Assembly: GCA_028823995.1 (NCBI GenBank)
Contig: JAPPFD010000024.1
Coordinates: 1-64,000 of the forward strand
Reading direction: 5' to 3'
DNA length: 64,000 nt
DNA from: a bacterium
GTDB taxonomy: Bacteria > Actinomycetota > Acidimicrobiia > Spongiisociales > ZC4RG35
Every line of letters begins with the position of its first letter. The first letter of the stretch is position 1. Below the pieces are notes generated by a model. It ran no database searches. It was given only the letters and a program-made list of their open reading frames with translations, and was not told the origin of the DNA. Below are positions 52,817 to 61,471 of this stretch, one piece after another. The position numbers were made by a program, and so were the translations under genes.

Positions 52817-54835
52817 ATGGGCAATCACGCAGATGAGATATTCGATTACACGGCGATCACCGTTCCGGTCATAGAGGAGATCGCGTCGCGCGCCATTGAC
52901 GAAGCGGAACGGTTGCGGTCGGAAGTGTTGGGCGCCGGCTCACCCCGGACCTACGGAAACACCCTGGCTCCGCTGGAAGCGGTGGAGGAGGTCCTTTCTC
53001 GGGCTTTTGGCGAGGCCGGATTCATGGGTTACGTGCACACCGACCCCGAAGTGAGGGTGGCGGGGCACGCCTGTTCGGAGAGAATCTCCAAGTGGCATAC
53101 CGACATGACCTTCGACCCCGGGCTTTATCAAGCGGTGGAGGCGTTCCGGTCCACCGAGCAGGCCGGGACGCTCACCGGAGAGCGCGCCCGCTACCTCGAG
53201 TTCGTGGGCCGTGACCTCAAGAAGGCGGGACACCACCTACCTGCCGACTCCCAGGCTCGCGTGAAAGAGTTGTCCGCCCGAATGATCGAGCTGGGGGTGG
53301 CCTTCGCCCAGAACATAGCCGAGTACGAAGATGCCTTGGAGGTGACCCGAGAGGACTTGGACGGCCTCCCGGATAGCTACATCGACTCGTTGCCCCGCGC
53401 GGCGGAGGAGGGAAAGCTCCGGGTGACGATGGCCTATCCCCACGTAGTCCCGTTCATGGAGAACGCCAGTCGAAGAGACCTGCGCCAACTCTTGGCGAAG
53501 AAGTTCAGCAATCGGGCGGTGGAGAGCAATCGGCCGATCCTCGAGGAGGCGATAGACATCCGGTTGGAGATCGCCACGCTGTTCGGCGAGCCCTCCTGGG
53601 CACACCACCGACTGTCCGAACGGATGGCCAAGACTCCGGAGACGGTAGAGGGCTTCTATAACCTGTTGCTGGAACCGCTCCAGGAAGCGGGGCGCCGGGA
53701 GGTTGCCCGCATAGCGGAGATATTGGGATCGGACGGCGAGCAAGGCCCTGTGCAGTCTTGGGATTGGCGGTACTACGACAATCGGATCCGCCGCACCGAG
53801 TACGGGGTTGACCAGATGGAAGTGGCTGGCTACTTCCCGCTTGACCGGGTGCTGGAGGGGATGCTGGATCTGACCGGAGAGATGTTCGGCGTGGAATACC
53901 AACGGGTGGAGGCACCCGTGTGGCACGAGGATGTGATCACCTACGCCGTCTTCGACGAAGCGTCCGGAGAGCACATCTCCAACTTCCACATGGACCTCTT
54001 TCCCAGGGAGGGGAAGTTCAGCCACGCGGCCGCCTTCACCTTGGTGAAGGGGCGTCGCCGGGGGGACGGGTCCTATCAGAAACCCCGCTCGGCGATAGTT
54101 GCCAACTTCACACCGCCTTCTAAGGGAACCCCCGCACTTCTGCAGCACTCGGAAGTGCTGACCCTGTTCCATGAATTCGGCCACATACTCCATCAGGTCC
54201 TCACCCGCGCCGAATCCGGCCGTTTCTCCGGAACAAGCACAGAGTGGGACTTCGTGGAGGCGGCGAGCCAGATCATGGAGAACTGGACCTGGCGACCCGA
54301 GATTCTGGCCCGGTTCGCATTCCATCACCTGAGCGGTGAGCCTCTCCCCGAGGAGCTCTTGGAAAAGCTGACCGCCGCCAAGCTGCTCAACATCGCCATC
54401 TCCAAGCTTCGCCAGGCGAGCTTCGGTCTGCTGGATATGGCCCTGCACGGCACCGAACCGGAGAAGGATATTGACGAGATACTGGAACGTTGCAATGAGG
54501 TGTCGCTGTTTCCCCTGCAGAAGGGGACCTTTTCGCCGGCCAGTTTCGGTCACCTCATGGGTGGTTACGACGCGGGCTACTACGGGTACCTATGGTCGGA
54601 AGTCTTTGGTGACGACATGTGGCGGCGCTTCGAGGAAGAGGGCATCGCCAATCCGGCGGTGGGGATGGACTACCGCCGAGAAGTGCTGGAGGTGGGAGGC
54701 TCCCGCGACGCCATCGAGACGCTCCGGGCATTCTTGGGCCGGGAGCCCGACAACGGCGCCTTCCTCCGCAAACTGGGTATAACCCCGCAGAGATCCTGCT
54801 TGGCTGATAGCAGCAAGGACGAGGCAGGCGCCTGA
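52817..54835 (+). CDS. M3-family oligopeptidase (thimet/oligopeptidase A-like)
   Basis: A 672-aa cytoplasmic metallopeptidase, the normal length for the family. The zinc motif reads LTLFHEFGHILHQVLTRAE, with the downstream Glu ligand in TEWDFVEAASQIMENWTW. HISNFHMDLFPREGKFSHAAAF precedes it as in other M3A members, and YDAGYYGYLWSEVFGDDMW lies near the end, forming the substrate-binding Tyr/Gly loop. It degrades short peptides from protein turnover or signal-peptide remnants. GGAGAGG precedes the ATG; it is probably co-transcribed with the IMPase gene. Confidence 0.95.
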   Translation: MGNHADEIFDYTAITVPVIEEIASRAIDEAERLRSEVLGAGSPRTYGNTLAPLEAVEEVLSRAFGEAGFMGYVHTDPEVRVAGHACSERISKWHTDMTFDPGLYQAVEAFRSTEQAGTLTGERARYLEFVGRDLKKAGHHLPADSQARVKELSARMIELGVAFAQNIAEYEDALEVTREDLDGLPDSYIDSLPRAAEEGKLRVTMAYPHVVPFMENASRRDLRQLLAKKFSNRAVESNRPILEEAIDIRLEIATLFGEPSWAHHRLSERMAKTPETVEGFYNLLLEPLQEAGRREVARIAEILGSDGEQGPVQSWDWRYYDNRIRRTEYGVDQMEVAGYFPLDRVLEGMLDLTGEMFGVEYQRVEAPVWHEDVITYAVFDEASGEHISNFHMDLFPREGKFSHAAAFTLVKGRRRGDGSYQKPRSAIVANFTPPSKGTPALLQHSEVLTLFHEFGHILHQVLTRAESGRFSGTSTEWDFVEAASQIMENWTWRPEILARFAFHHLSGEPLPEELLEKLTAAKLLNIAISKLRQASFGLLDMALHGTEPEKDIDEILERCNEVSLFPLQKGTFSPASFGHLMGGYDAGYYGYLWSEVFGDDMWRRFEEEGIANPAVGMDYRREVLEVGGSRDAIETLRAFLGREPDNGAFLRKLGITPQRSCLADSSKDEAGA

Positions 54836-54880
54836 AAGCACCAGTAGTATGAATGAGCCTTCGATATCACCAGGAAGACA

Positions 54881-55411
54881 GTGACTGCGAGAGCTTTGAG
54901 ACAGTTCCGCGTTTGGCTGCTACCTCACGTTCGGTCCGTATTCAGCTTTCCGAATCCGGTTAACGAGGTGGCCGCCAGGGTTGTGGCGGGGATGGTAGCC
55001 GCATTATCCCTCACGACCGTTGTCACCGGTCAAGCCTGGCTGATGTTCGTCCTCGCCTACGGTTTCCTGGCCAGGGTCGCCACCGGCCCTACCTTGAGCC
55101 CAATGGGACAACTGGCGACGAGACTGATTGCGCCTCGCATCTCCGAGCCGCAGCCGGTGCCCGGCCCTCCCAAGCGGTTTGCTCAGGCCGTGGGACTTGG
55201 CTTCTCGACGGCCGCGCTGGTGTTGCACTTCCTAGCAGGGTCTCCTGAAGCGGCCAGTGCGGTGCTTGTGGTGCTGACTGTGTTCGCCTCTCTGGAAGCA
55301 TGCCTGGGTTTCTGCGCCGGCTGCTTTGTGTTCAATTACTTGATACGGTGGGGTTTGGTGCCGCAATCAATCTGTGAGGCGTGTGTCGACTTCGGCTCGA
55401 CACGAGCCTAG
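54881..55411 (+). CDS. DUF4395 membrane protein
   Basis: A 176-aa protein starting at GTG 54881. FSFPNPVNEVAARVVAGMVAALSLTTVV and LMFVLAYGFLARVATGPTLSPMGQLATRLI match the DUF4395 pattern (conserved N in PNxVN and a GP-x-LSP-x-G segment), followed by GPPKRFAQAVGLGFSTAALVLHFLAG. The C-terminal helix contains LEACLGFCAGCFVF, with three Cys, and the tail ends in ICEAC. DUF4395 proteins often accompany thiol-redox or rhodanese genes, so a Cys-based role is possible, but no such neighbour is present. Function unknown. Confidence 0.8.
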   Translation: MTARALRQFRVWLLPHVRSVFSFPNPVNEVAARVVAGMVAALSLTTVVTGQAWLMFVLAYGFLARVATGPTLSPMGQLATRLIAPRISEPQPVPGPPKRFAQAVGLGFSTAALVLHFLAGSPEAASAVLVVLTVFASLEACLGFCAGCFVFNYLIRWGLVPQSICEACVDFGSTRA

Positions 55412-55729
55412 CCGTCCTCGTTCCTGTGTAAGACCGCGACCTGCTGGGTTGGCCGAGCGGCAACCGTGGATGACTCAGAGATGGTGGGATAGAGATACCG
55501 GGCGCCGCCCTTCCAGTCCTTCACCAGAATCGCTACCAGCCAACCAGATCGGGGTTCTGGTGGTCCGAGGCGACACTTTCGTGATTCTGGGCTCTGTCAC
55601 GTCCTGTTGGGTTGCTGCGGGCATTGTCGATGGGTGAGAACGGGGGTCGATCTCCCTCCGCCCCGGGCGTGCGGGGTGGTGGTAAGCCGATTCGTGGGGG
55701 AGTTCAGCCTGGCTGAGGCAGCCTCAGGC
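55412..55729. other. Intergenic stretch (318 bp), no gene seen
   Basis: Lies between the convergent DUF4395 and LiaF-like genes. Reading frames are short and lack motifs or ribosome binding sites. No clear hairpin with a T-run was found. I see nothing else in it. Confidence 0.5.
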
Positions 55730-56425
55730 TCAGGACTCCACTTCGATACCGCCGAACAGGCACACGCCGGTAAGCGTGAGGCGATCGCCGGAAGCGCCAG
55801 CCGGAGGCCTGGCCCGCTTGTCTTCCACTCCGCCCAGGATGTTCGTGGTCTGTATGTCGACGTTCCAGTCCTCCGGGACGCGGAACTCGGCGCCGCCGAA
55901 CACCGCTGACACGTCCAGGGTTGCCCCACCATCTGCGAGGCCTGCATCGGCCATATTTATCTTCGTGGAGCCGAATATCGAAACTATCTGACCACCCGAT
56001 ACGTTCCGGTCGATGACTTTACGGCTGGCAGATCCGAAAACGGAGGTGATGTTCACCTCGCCGGGAACGGATTCGTCGCTGACGTATTGTGGATCACGCT
56101 TGGAGCGCTTCTTCTTACGCCAGAAGAGGATTCTTGCCCCTACCAGGATCAGGACGATCGGCCAGAACCGCCAGATGTCCCCGATGGAGTAATCCCAGAC
56201 GTCCAAAGTGCTCAGGAGGAAGAACACGCCGAGAGCAGTGATGAACAGTCCCGTGAGCCAGGACTTCGGCCGGAGGTTCCAGAGACCCGCGGCGATGATG
56301 ATCGCTGGCCACCAGCTTGCCCAGGGGATCTCCCAGTCGGTGAGGTTTCCGACCAGGAAGGCCCCTCCGATGATCACCAGGGCCAGTCCGACCAGAACAC
56401 GCCCGCCGCGTCCGGATGTCGCCAT
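55730..56425 (-). CDS. LiaF/DUF5668-type membrane protein
   Basis: A 231-aa protein with AAAGGAG before the ATG. The N-terminal half has hydrophobic segments (LVGLALVIIGGAFLVGNL; WWPAIIIAAGLWNL; GLFITALGVFFLLSTL; FWPIVLILVGARILFW), then a basic linker KKKRSKR. The C-terminal half is a repeated beta structure (INITSVFGSASRKVI, QIVSIFGSTKINM, LDVSAVFGGAEFRVPEDW, IQTTNILGGVEDKR, CLFGGIEV) typical of the LiaF C-terminal domain. LiaF-like proteins modulate cell-envelope stress signalling in Firmicutes; no two-component genes are adjacent here, so the role is uncertain. Confidence 0.82.
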   Translation of the reverse strand: MATSGRGGRVLVGLALVIIGGAFLVGNLTDWEIPWASWWPAIIIAAGLWNLRPKSWLTGLFITALGVFFLLSTLDVWDYSIGDIWRFWPIVLILVGARILFWRKKKRSKRDPQYVSDESVPGEVNITSVFGSASRKVIDRNVSGGQIVSIFGSTKINMADAGLADGGATLDVSAVFGGAEFRVPEDWNVDIQTTNILGGVEDKRARPPAGASGDRLTLTGVCLFGGIEVES

Positions 56426-56500
56426 GATCTTCTCCTTTGGTCCTGGGTCTGTGCCGCAGATGCTAGGCGCGTTCTGGGACGCACGACGACAGGCGGGCCT
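56416..56500 (-). repeat. Promoter/5' region copy A, similar to 57497-57580
   Basis: The start-codon region of the LiaF-like gene and about 70 bp upstream resemble, at roughly 70 percent by eye, the region 57497-57580 upstream of the Thr-rich protein. Shared blocks include CATGATCTTCTC and a GCACGA...GACAG block further out. It carries the ribosome binding site and probably the promoter of the LiaF-like gene. Confidence 0.5.
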
Positions 56501-56562
56501 TCACGGGAAGGGAGCCACTCGGACCCAGCACAGGTTCCCTGTGGCCCGGAACCGTTATTCGT

Positions 56563-57354
56563 TCAGCCGCTGGGATCGGTGGAGGTTGAGGCATCCGGCC
56601 ATGGGGGGTCTGGAAGCCGCATCTCTCGGCTCACGATTAGGGCCGCTATCTCTTCATCTCCGATGTACTCGGCAATCACGGCGTCGACGCCCTCCAGAAA
56701 AACCCCCCACGCCGCGTTCAAGCCCACCTGCGCCGCTTGGCGCTGTTCCCCTGTGTCGGTCGACTGCAAACCTGCCAGCATCTCCGTGGCGGCGCCGGTG
56801 ATCTGGCTCACTGCGTACGAGACATCCAGGTGTTTGTCCGGGTATCCATCGGTGGGTGGAGCCTGGATCAGATTGAAATCTGCCCCCGCCGCTCCCAGTC
56901 TCTCCACTACTCCTTCCATGGCAGCTTCGGTGTCGGTGTAATCGACGTTGGTTTCGGCGCGACTGTCCCAGGCATTGCTGACCTCGACGATCTCCACAAC
57001 CAGAAGAGCGATCCCCTCCTCGGCGGTGATCAGTTGTTTGAGGTAGTTTCGCACTACCTCGACAGGGAAAGTCGTAGTGGTGGTGGGCGCCTGGGTGGTG
57101 GTAGTGGTGGTTGGCGCCTGGGTGGTGGTAGTGGTGGTGGGTTCCAGGGTGGTAGTGGTGGTGGGCGCCTGGGTGGTGGTTACCAGGGGAGCGGTGGTGT
57201 CGACGGTAGCCCCGGTTGTGGAACTGGCAGGTTGAGCTTCATCCGATACGAGAAAGCAGGACGAGCCGCCCAGGAGTCCCATGGAGAGGACCACTGGCAG
57301 GACAGCGGCTCTACGTATGTTCGGCACATTTCGGAAAGAAGAAAACAACGGCAT
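56563..57354 (-). CDS. Exported protein with Thr/Pro-rich tandem-repeat linker
   Basis: From ATG 57354 the product is 263 aa. A signal-like start (RNVPNIRRAAVLPVVLSMGLLGGSSC) ends at a Cys, with a weak lipobox (GSSC). Residues 45-95 are a repetitive Thr linker with units of TTTTTTQAP. The C-terminal globular part (VVRNYLKQLITAEEGIALLVVEIVEVSNAWDSRAETNVDYTDTEAAMEGVVERLGA...) is helical and acidic and matches no family I know. Probably a surface protein held off the membrane by the linker. An upstream frame reaches 57570 through a decayed copy of the LiaF-like gene start. Function unknown. Confidence 0.65.
   Translation of the reverse strand: MPLFSSFRNVPNIRRAAVLPVVLSMGLLGGSSCFLVSDEAQPASSTTGATVDTTAPLVTTTQAPTTTTTLEPTTTTTTQAPTTTTTTQAPTTTTTFPVEVVRNYLKQLITAEEGIALLVVEIVEVSNAWDSRAETNVDYTDTEAAMEGVVERLGAAGADFNLIQAPPTDGYPDKHLDVSYAVSQITGAATEMLAGLQSTDTGEQRQAAQVGLNAAWGVFLEGVDAVIAEYIGDEEIAALIVSREMRLPDPPWPDASTSTDPSG
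57060..57190. repeat. GGTGGT-rich minisatellite encoding the Thr linker
   Basis: Imperfect tandem units of about 30-40 bp built from GTGGTGGT blocks and GGCGCCTGGGTGG occur at least three times inside the coding sequence of the Thr-rich protein. Copy number could vary by slippage, changing linker length without shifting the frame if whole units change. Confidence 0.7.
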
Positions 57355-57496
57355 CGTCTTCTCAGGCAGGCCGTAACGCTGATCGACGGGTTGATTCCAC
57401 CAAGTCGAATATACACAGCGGTGACCCCGGAAAGGCGTCACCCGCGCGCTGAGGTACGCCCGTCTCGACGGTAGACGCTCACAAGCCACGCCGTTG

Positions 57497-57580
57497 GAAG
57501 TCGGCATGATCTTCTCACTTGGTCTTGGATACTCACTACAGGATGCGGAGCATTCTGAGACCAAGCGCACGATGACAGCC
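57497..57580 (-). repeat. Promoter/5' region copy B, decayed duplicate
   Basis: It matches 56416-56500 (CATGATCTTCTC, then ACTTGGTCTTGG versus CTTTGGTCCTGG, and a distal GCACGATGACAG). It includes a vestigial ATG at 57507 preceded by GAGAAGATC, followed by residues PTSNG where the LiaF-like protein has ATSGR. No intact gene begins here in this frame; it probably supplies the promoter of the Thr-rich protein. Confidence 0.5.
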
Positions 57581-57643
57581 CAAGCCTCAGGAAACTACGG
57601 GGCATCAGCCGACAGCGTCGCAGGCAACCCGGAGAGCGCCCAT

Positions 57644-57686
57644 TTAGTAAAAGTGTTTGACAAATAGGGTCGAGCGCACTTACACT
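57644..57686 (+). promoter_or_regulatory. ROK operon promoter with overlapping inverted repeat
   Basis: TTGACA (57657-57662) and TACACT (57681-57686), with an 18-bp spacer, form a strong promoter. An imperfect inverted repeat, TTAGTAAAA (57644-57652) / TTTGACAAA (57656-57664), 7 of 9 complementary with a 3-base centre, overlaps the -35. Its A/T-rich half-sites resemble those used by ROK repressors, so autoregulation by the next gene is likely. Confidence 0.65.
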
Positions 57687-57762
57687 CCCTTCCAGACCAG
57701 GCGGAAGCCAGTTGCAGCGAGTGCAGGGAACCGGCGAATGGAAACGGAGGAGACATCCGGAG

Positions 57763-58971
57763 ATGCTTGAGGAGTCGGGGTCCGGGATGGTTCGGCTGCG
57801 TAACGGCCAGGTGGTGTTCGACCGGTTCGTGGAAGCCGGGACCAATCCCATCTCCCGCGCCGAGATCGCCCGCCGGACCGGACTCTCGAAGCCCACCGTG
57901 AACACGCTGGTTCAGGATCTCGAAGCCGCCGGTGTGGTGAGGTGCAACCCCTCTGCTCAGCCGTCCCAGGGTCGGATCGGCCGGCCGGCTGCTTCCTATG
58001 AATTGGTGCCAGACGCCGCGCTTGTGGTGGGGGTCGATATGGGCGCTACCAAGACCATCATCGGCGTAGCGGACCTGTTGGGAGATGTGATAGCCGCCGA
58101 GCAAATCGAGACTCCGGCCGACGCGGTGGCGGCGGTGAACGCAGTGGTGACCGCAACGCGGCGCCTGCTGGAAGGCCTCGGCGAGCGGGGGTCGAGGCTG
58201 GAAGCAGCCTGCATGGGAGTGCCCGGCGTCTATCGACCCACCCACGACCGGGTGGAGATGGCCCCCAACCTCCCCGGGTTCGTTGACTTGCCGATCAGGG
58301 CGGAACTGTCGGACCGGCTCGGCGTCGAGGTGACCATAGAGAACGACGTGAACCTCGCCACGGTCGGGGAGGCGAACGAGATGGCGGGTAAGGGAACCAA
58401 GCATTTCGCCGCCATCTCCATCGGCACCGGAATCGGTATGGGGATGGTGATGGAAGGCGCCCTGTACCGGGGCGCCCACGGAGCGGCGGGGGAGATCGGA
58501 TCGGTCAAGCTGCCGCGGGTGGGCGGGGAGGTGTTCCACGCTCTCACCCTGGAGGACGTGGCATCGGCGCCTGCCATCAGAAAGCTGTTTCACCGTTCGG
58601 TGGAGGCGGGATGGCGCACCGGCCTGGAAGGAGACGCCGATGTCCCGGCCATATTCGCCGCCGCTTCGCGAGGCGACCAGGCGGCCACCACTGCTCTCGA
58701 CATCGCCGCTGACGCAGTTGCCTTCGCCACCTCCTACTTCTGCTGGGTGAATGATCCAACCTTGGTGGTGTTCGGCGGCGGGGTGGGTTCGAACCCCATT
58801 TTCGTGGATGCGGTCCGGGCCCGGATCGGCCGCTATCTGACCGTCATACCCGAGATGGCGCCCTCCACCTTGGGGGGCCGGGCGGCGTTTCTGGGCGCGA
58901 TCTCCACCGCTCTCGCCGAGGTTCGCGGTTCACTGGTGGCGAAGCGACTGGCGCGGAGGAATGAGGGATGA
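57763..58971 (+). CDS. ROK-family transcriptional regulator
   Basis: From ATG 57763 (GGAGGAG about ten bases upstream) the product is 402 aa. A winged HTH (NPISRAEIARRTGLSKPTVNTLVQDLEAAGVV) is followed by a sugar-kinase-like ROK domain (VVGVDMGATKTIIGVADLLG; IENDVNLATVGEAN; ISIGTGIGMGMVMEGALYRG-HGAAGEIGSV). The usual ROK zinc motif CxCGxxGCxE is missing, which weakens a kinase role and fits a pure regulator. It is coupled by ATGA to the M20 hydrolase and heads the transporter operon, so it probably senses the imported compound or its phosphate. Confidence 0.92.
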   Translation: MLEESGSGMVRLRNGQVVFDRFVEAGTNPISRAEIARRTGLSKPTVNTLVQDLEAAGVVRCNPSAQPSQGRIGRPAASYELVPDAALVVGVDMGATKTIIGVADLLGDVIAAEQIETPADAVAAVNAVVTATRRLLEGLGERGSRLEAACMGVPGVYRPTHDRVEMAPNLPGFVDLPIRAELSDRLGVEVTIENDVNLATVGEANEMAGKGTKHFAAISIGTGIGMGMVMEGALYRGAHGAAGEIGSVKLPRVGGEVFHALTLEDVASAPAIRKLFHRSVEAGWRTGLEGDADVPAIFAAASRGDQAATTALDIAADAVAFATSYFCWVNDPTLVVFGGGVGSNPIFVDAVRARIGRYLTVIPEMAPSTLGGRAAFLGAISTALAEVRGSLVAKRLARRNEG

Positions 58972-60239
58972 CCGAACACGCCGCCTCCGTGGCAGCCTCC
59001 GTCGATGAGGGCGCCCTGGTCAACCTGGCCCGGGAGGCGGTGAGGATTCCAAGCGTCACTCCCGATGAAGCGGCGTTCGCAGAGTGGGTGAGGGACCGGC
59101 TTGAGGAAGGTGGATGGAACGAAGTCAGTCTGCTCGAGGTAGAACCGGGTCGGCCCAATGTCCATGCCCACGCCGGGGACCCCGATGGTGGAGGCCGGTC
59201 TTTGGTGCTGGCGGGGCACCTCGACACGGTCCATGCAGATGACTGGACCCAGGAGTGGGCGGGCACCGATCGCGCCGATCCGTTCAGGGCGCACTTGCTC
59301 GACGGGGAGATCTGGGCGCGGGGTGTGACTGACCAGAAGGGAGGGATCTGTTCCATCATCGAAGCCGTCCGCGCCGTCCGTCGGGCGGGGCACCGGCTGG
59401 CGGGATCGCTGACCGGATTGTTCGTCTGCGACGAGGAGTCCGGTCAACCGGGGAGCGGGCTCTCTGTGGGAATGCGGGCCGCAATGAGGGATTCGGCGAG
59501 AGGTGGCGGGAAAGCGCCTGACTTTGCGATTTACACCGAGCCCACCACCGGCGCCATCTATACGGCACAGATGGGATTCCTGATCGCCGACATCACCCTG
59601 GCGGGAAGGTCGGCCTACTTCGGCACACCGGAACTCGGGGTGGACGCGCTGGCGGCCGGACACGCTCTGTTGAGCGCCTTGTGGAGCTACAACGACACGC
59701 TGGGCGCGGGCGAGGCTCATCCCCTGCTGGGTAAGCGGTTTCTCCTTGTCACCAGGGTGGAGTCGGGGGGCAACATCGCGGTCCCCGGGAAATTCCAGTT
59801 GTCCCTCATCCAGAAGCTGCTGCCCGGTGACGACCTGGACGGAGCGGCCGTGGCGCTTAGAGACGTCACAGAGAGGGTCTCCGAGCAATACGGGGTCACT
59901 GGAGATGTGGCCTTCTCCGCGCCGAGGGACCATCCTGTCGGAGGCACGCCGGATGAGGTCCCGGCCGATCACCCCGCGGTCACCCAGTTGGCGGCCGCCA
60001 TCCAGCGGACCACCGGGCACTCGGCCCGGATCGAGGGGGCTCCTTACTGGTCGGAGAAGCCGCTTCTCCGGGCAGCCGGCATTCCGGGTGTCTACTTTGC
60101 GGCAGGTGACATCGCCACCTGTCACACGCCTTTCGAGCGATTGCCGATCGATCAATTCGTCTCAGTAACCCGGACCCTGGCGTACTTCATTGCGGCGTGG
60201 TGCGGGATCGAGGAAGCAACAGAAAAGGAGGAACCATGA
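58968..60239 (+). CDS. M20-family metallohydrolase (ArgE/DapE/aminoacylase type)
   Basis: A 423-aa di-zinc hydrolase without a signal peptide. Metal and catalytic motifs in order: LVLAGHLDTVHADD (His, and the catalytic Asp), WARGVTDQKGGICSII (bridging Asp), FVCDEESGQPGSG (Glu pair), AIYTEPTTGAIYTAQMG (Asp position occupied by Glu in EPT, as in many ArgE-like members) and DIATCHTPFERLPI (final His). Such enzymes cleave N-acyl amino acids, peptides or carbamoyl groups. It lies inside an operon with a sugar-type ABC importer and a YhfX-like PLP enzyme. ATGA overlaps occur on both sides. Confidence 0.92.
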   Translation: MTEHAASVAASVDEGALVNLAREAVRIPSVTPDEAAFAEWVRDRLEEGGWNEVSLLEVEPGRPNVHAHAGDPDGGGRSLVLAGHLDTVHADDWTQEWAGTDRADPFRAHLLDGEIWARGVTDQKGGICSIIEAVRAVRRAGHRLAGSLTGLFVCDEESGQPGSGLSVGMRAAMRDSARGGGKAPDFAIYTEPTTGAIYTAQMGFLIADITLAGRSAYFGTPELGVDALAAGHALLSALWSYNDTLGAGEAHPLLGKRFLLVTRVESGGNIAVPGKFQLSLIQKLLPGDDLDGAAVALRDVTERVSEQYGVTGDVAFSAPRDHPVGGTPDEVPADHPAVTQLAAAIQRTTGHSARIEGAPYWSEKPLLRAAGIPGVYFAAGDIATCHTPFERLPIDQFVSVTRTLAYFIAAWCGIEEATEKEEP

Positions 60240-61429
60240 GAAAAAGAACCATGAACCTCAGACGCAATACGTCCGCCCTGTGGCTCGTCACCGGTCTGGT
60301 GGCAGTGCTCAGCCTGGTTGCGGCGGCTTGCGGCGACGCCGAGGAGGAAACCACCACTACCCAGGCATCAGCCGCAGCCACCACTACCCAGGCGCCTGCT
60401 ACGACACAAGCTCCAACTGAACCCGTGGCGCCGGTTACTCAGGGGCCGGGTGGTGAGGAGGCTACTCCGTCGGGTGAGATTGGTTTGAGTGGTGATGAGA
60501 TTGCGGAGGTGCAGTCTGGGGGGTACACGGCGGCTTTGTTGTGGCATACGGCGGGTGCGTTCACTGATGCGGTGAGCCAGGGCGCTCGGGATGCTTTCGC
60601 GGAGTTGGGTGTTGAGGTGATCGCTGAGACCAATGCGCAGTTCGATGCTGCTCAGCAGGCCAATGATGTGGAGACTGTGTTGGCGCAGGATCCTGACATC
60701 ATTGTCAGTTTGGTGATCGATCCGGTGTCGGGCGCGGAGGCGTTCCGTCCTGCGGTTGATGCCGGTGTGCAGTTGGTGTTCTTGAGCAATGTGCCCGAGG
60801 GTTATGTGCATGGTGTTGACTATGTGGGGGTGGTGACCGATGATCTGGCTGCGATGGGTATGGCGGCTGCTGATCTGTTGGCTGATGCGTTGGGTGGCTC
60901 GGGGAAGGTGGGTTTCATCTTCCATGACGCTGCCTATTACGTGACGAACCAGCGTGATCAGGCGTTCAAGACTTGGATAGCGGAGCGTTATCCGGGTATT
61001 GAGATTGTCTCTGAGCAGGGGTTGGCTGATCCGGCTGCTGCTGAGGAGATCGCTTCGGCGTTGTTGACCCGGAATCCTGATCTGGATGGGATCTATGCGC
61101 CGTGGTCGGCTGGTCCGGCTGACGGGGTGTTGGCTGCTTTGCGGGCGGCGGGCGCTTCGGATGTAGCGGTGGTGACCCTGGATCTGGACACGAATGTCTC
61201 GCTGGACCTGGTGGAAGGCGGGAACATCGTGGGTATCGCGGCGGATGAGGCCTATGAGCTTGGACGGACCATGGCGCTGGAAGGCGCTTACGGGCTGTTG
61301 GGCAAGGACGCCCCTCCGTTCACAGTGGTGCCGGCCATCAAGGTCACCGCGGACAACATCGTGGACGCCTACCGGCGATCACTCGCCACCGACCCACCAG
61401 CAGAAGTCATGCAAGCACTGGGCGGATAA
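60236..61429 (+). CDS. Substrate-binding lipoprotein of an RbsB-type ABC importer
   Basis: From ATG 60236, with an ideal AAAAGGAGG, the product is 397 aa. The lipoprotein signal ends at LVAAAC (Cys at about residue 36), then a Thr/Ala/Pro linker, then a periplasmic-binding-protein type 1 domain (YTAALLWHTAGAFTDAVSQGARDAFAELGVEVI...DIIVSLVIDPVSGAEAFRPAVDAGVQLVFLSNVPEG; DGIYAPWSAGPADGVLAALRAAG). The middle of the gene, roughly 60430-61190, uses many T-ending codons, whereas the ends match the high-GC3 neighbours, suggesting a mosaic. The ligand is unknown; the family takes pentoses, autoinducer-2, purines and other polyols. Confidence 0.93.
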   Translation: MRKRTMNLRRNTSALWLVTGLVAVLSLVAAACGDAEEETTTTQASAAATTTQAPATTQAPTEPVAPVTQGPGGEEATPSGEIGLSGDEIAEVQSGGYTAALLWHTAGAFTDAVSQGARDAFAELGVEVIAETNAQFDAAQQANDVETVLAQDPDIIVSLVIDPVSGAEAFRPAVDAGVQLVFLSNVPEGYVHGVDYVGVVTDDLAAMGMAAADLLADALGGSGKVGFIFHDAAYYVTNQRDQAFKTWIAERYPGIEIVSEQGLADPAAAEEIASALLTRNPDLDGIYAPWSAGPADGVLAALRAAGASDVAVVTLDLDTNVSLDLVEGGNIVGIAADEAYELGRTMALEGAYGLLGKDAPPFTVVPAIKVTADNIVDAYRRSLATDPPAEVMQALGG

Positions 61430-61471
61430 CCTCCCTGAATAGCTGATCGAACAAGGAAATAATCCCCAGAG

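Noticed and set aside
58780..58800. T-loop-like GGGTTCGAACCCC as a tRNA fragment
   Set aside because: It lies in the ROK coding sequence and has no accompanying acceptor or anticodon stems.
60368..60925. Minus-strand frame of 185 codons in the binding-protein gene
   Set aside because: Its openness follows from the T-ending codon use on the plus strand; the translation is His/Arg/Thr-rich with no family match.
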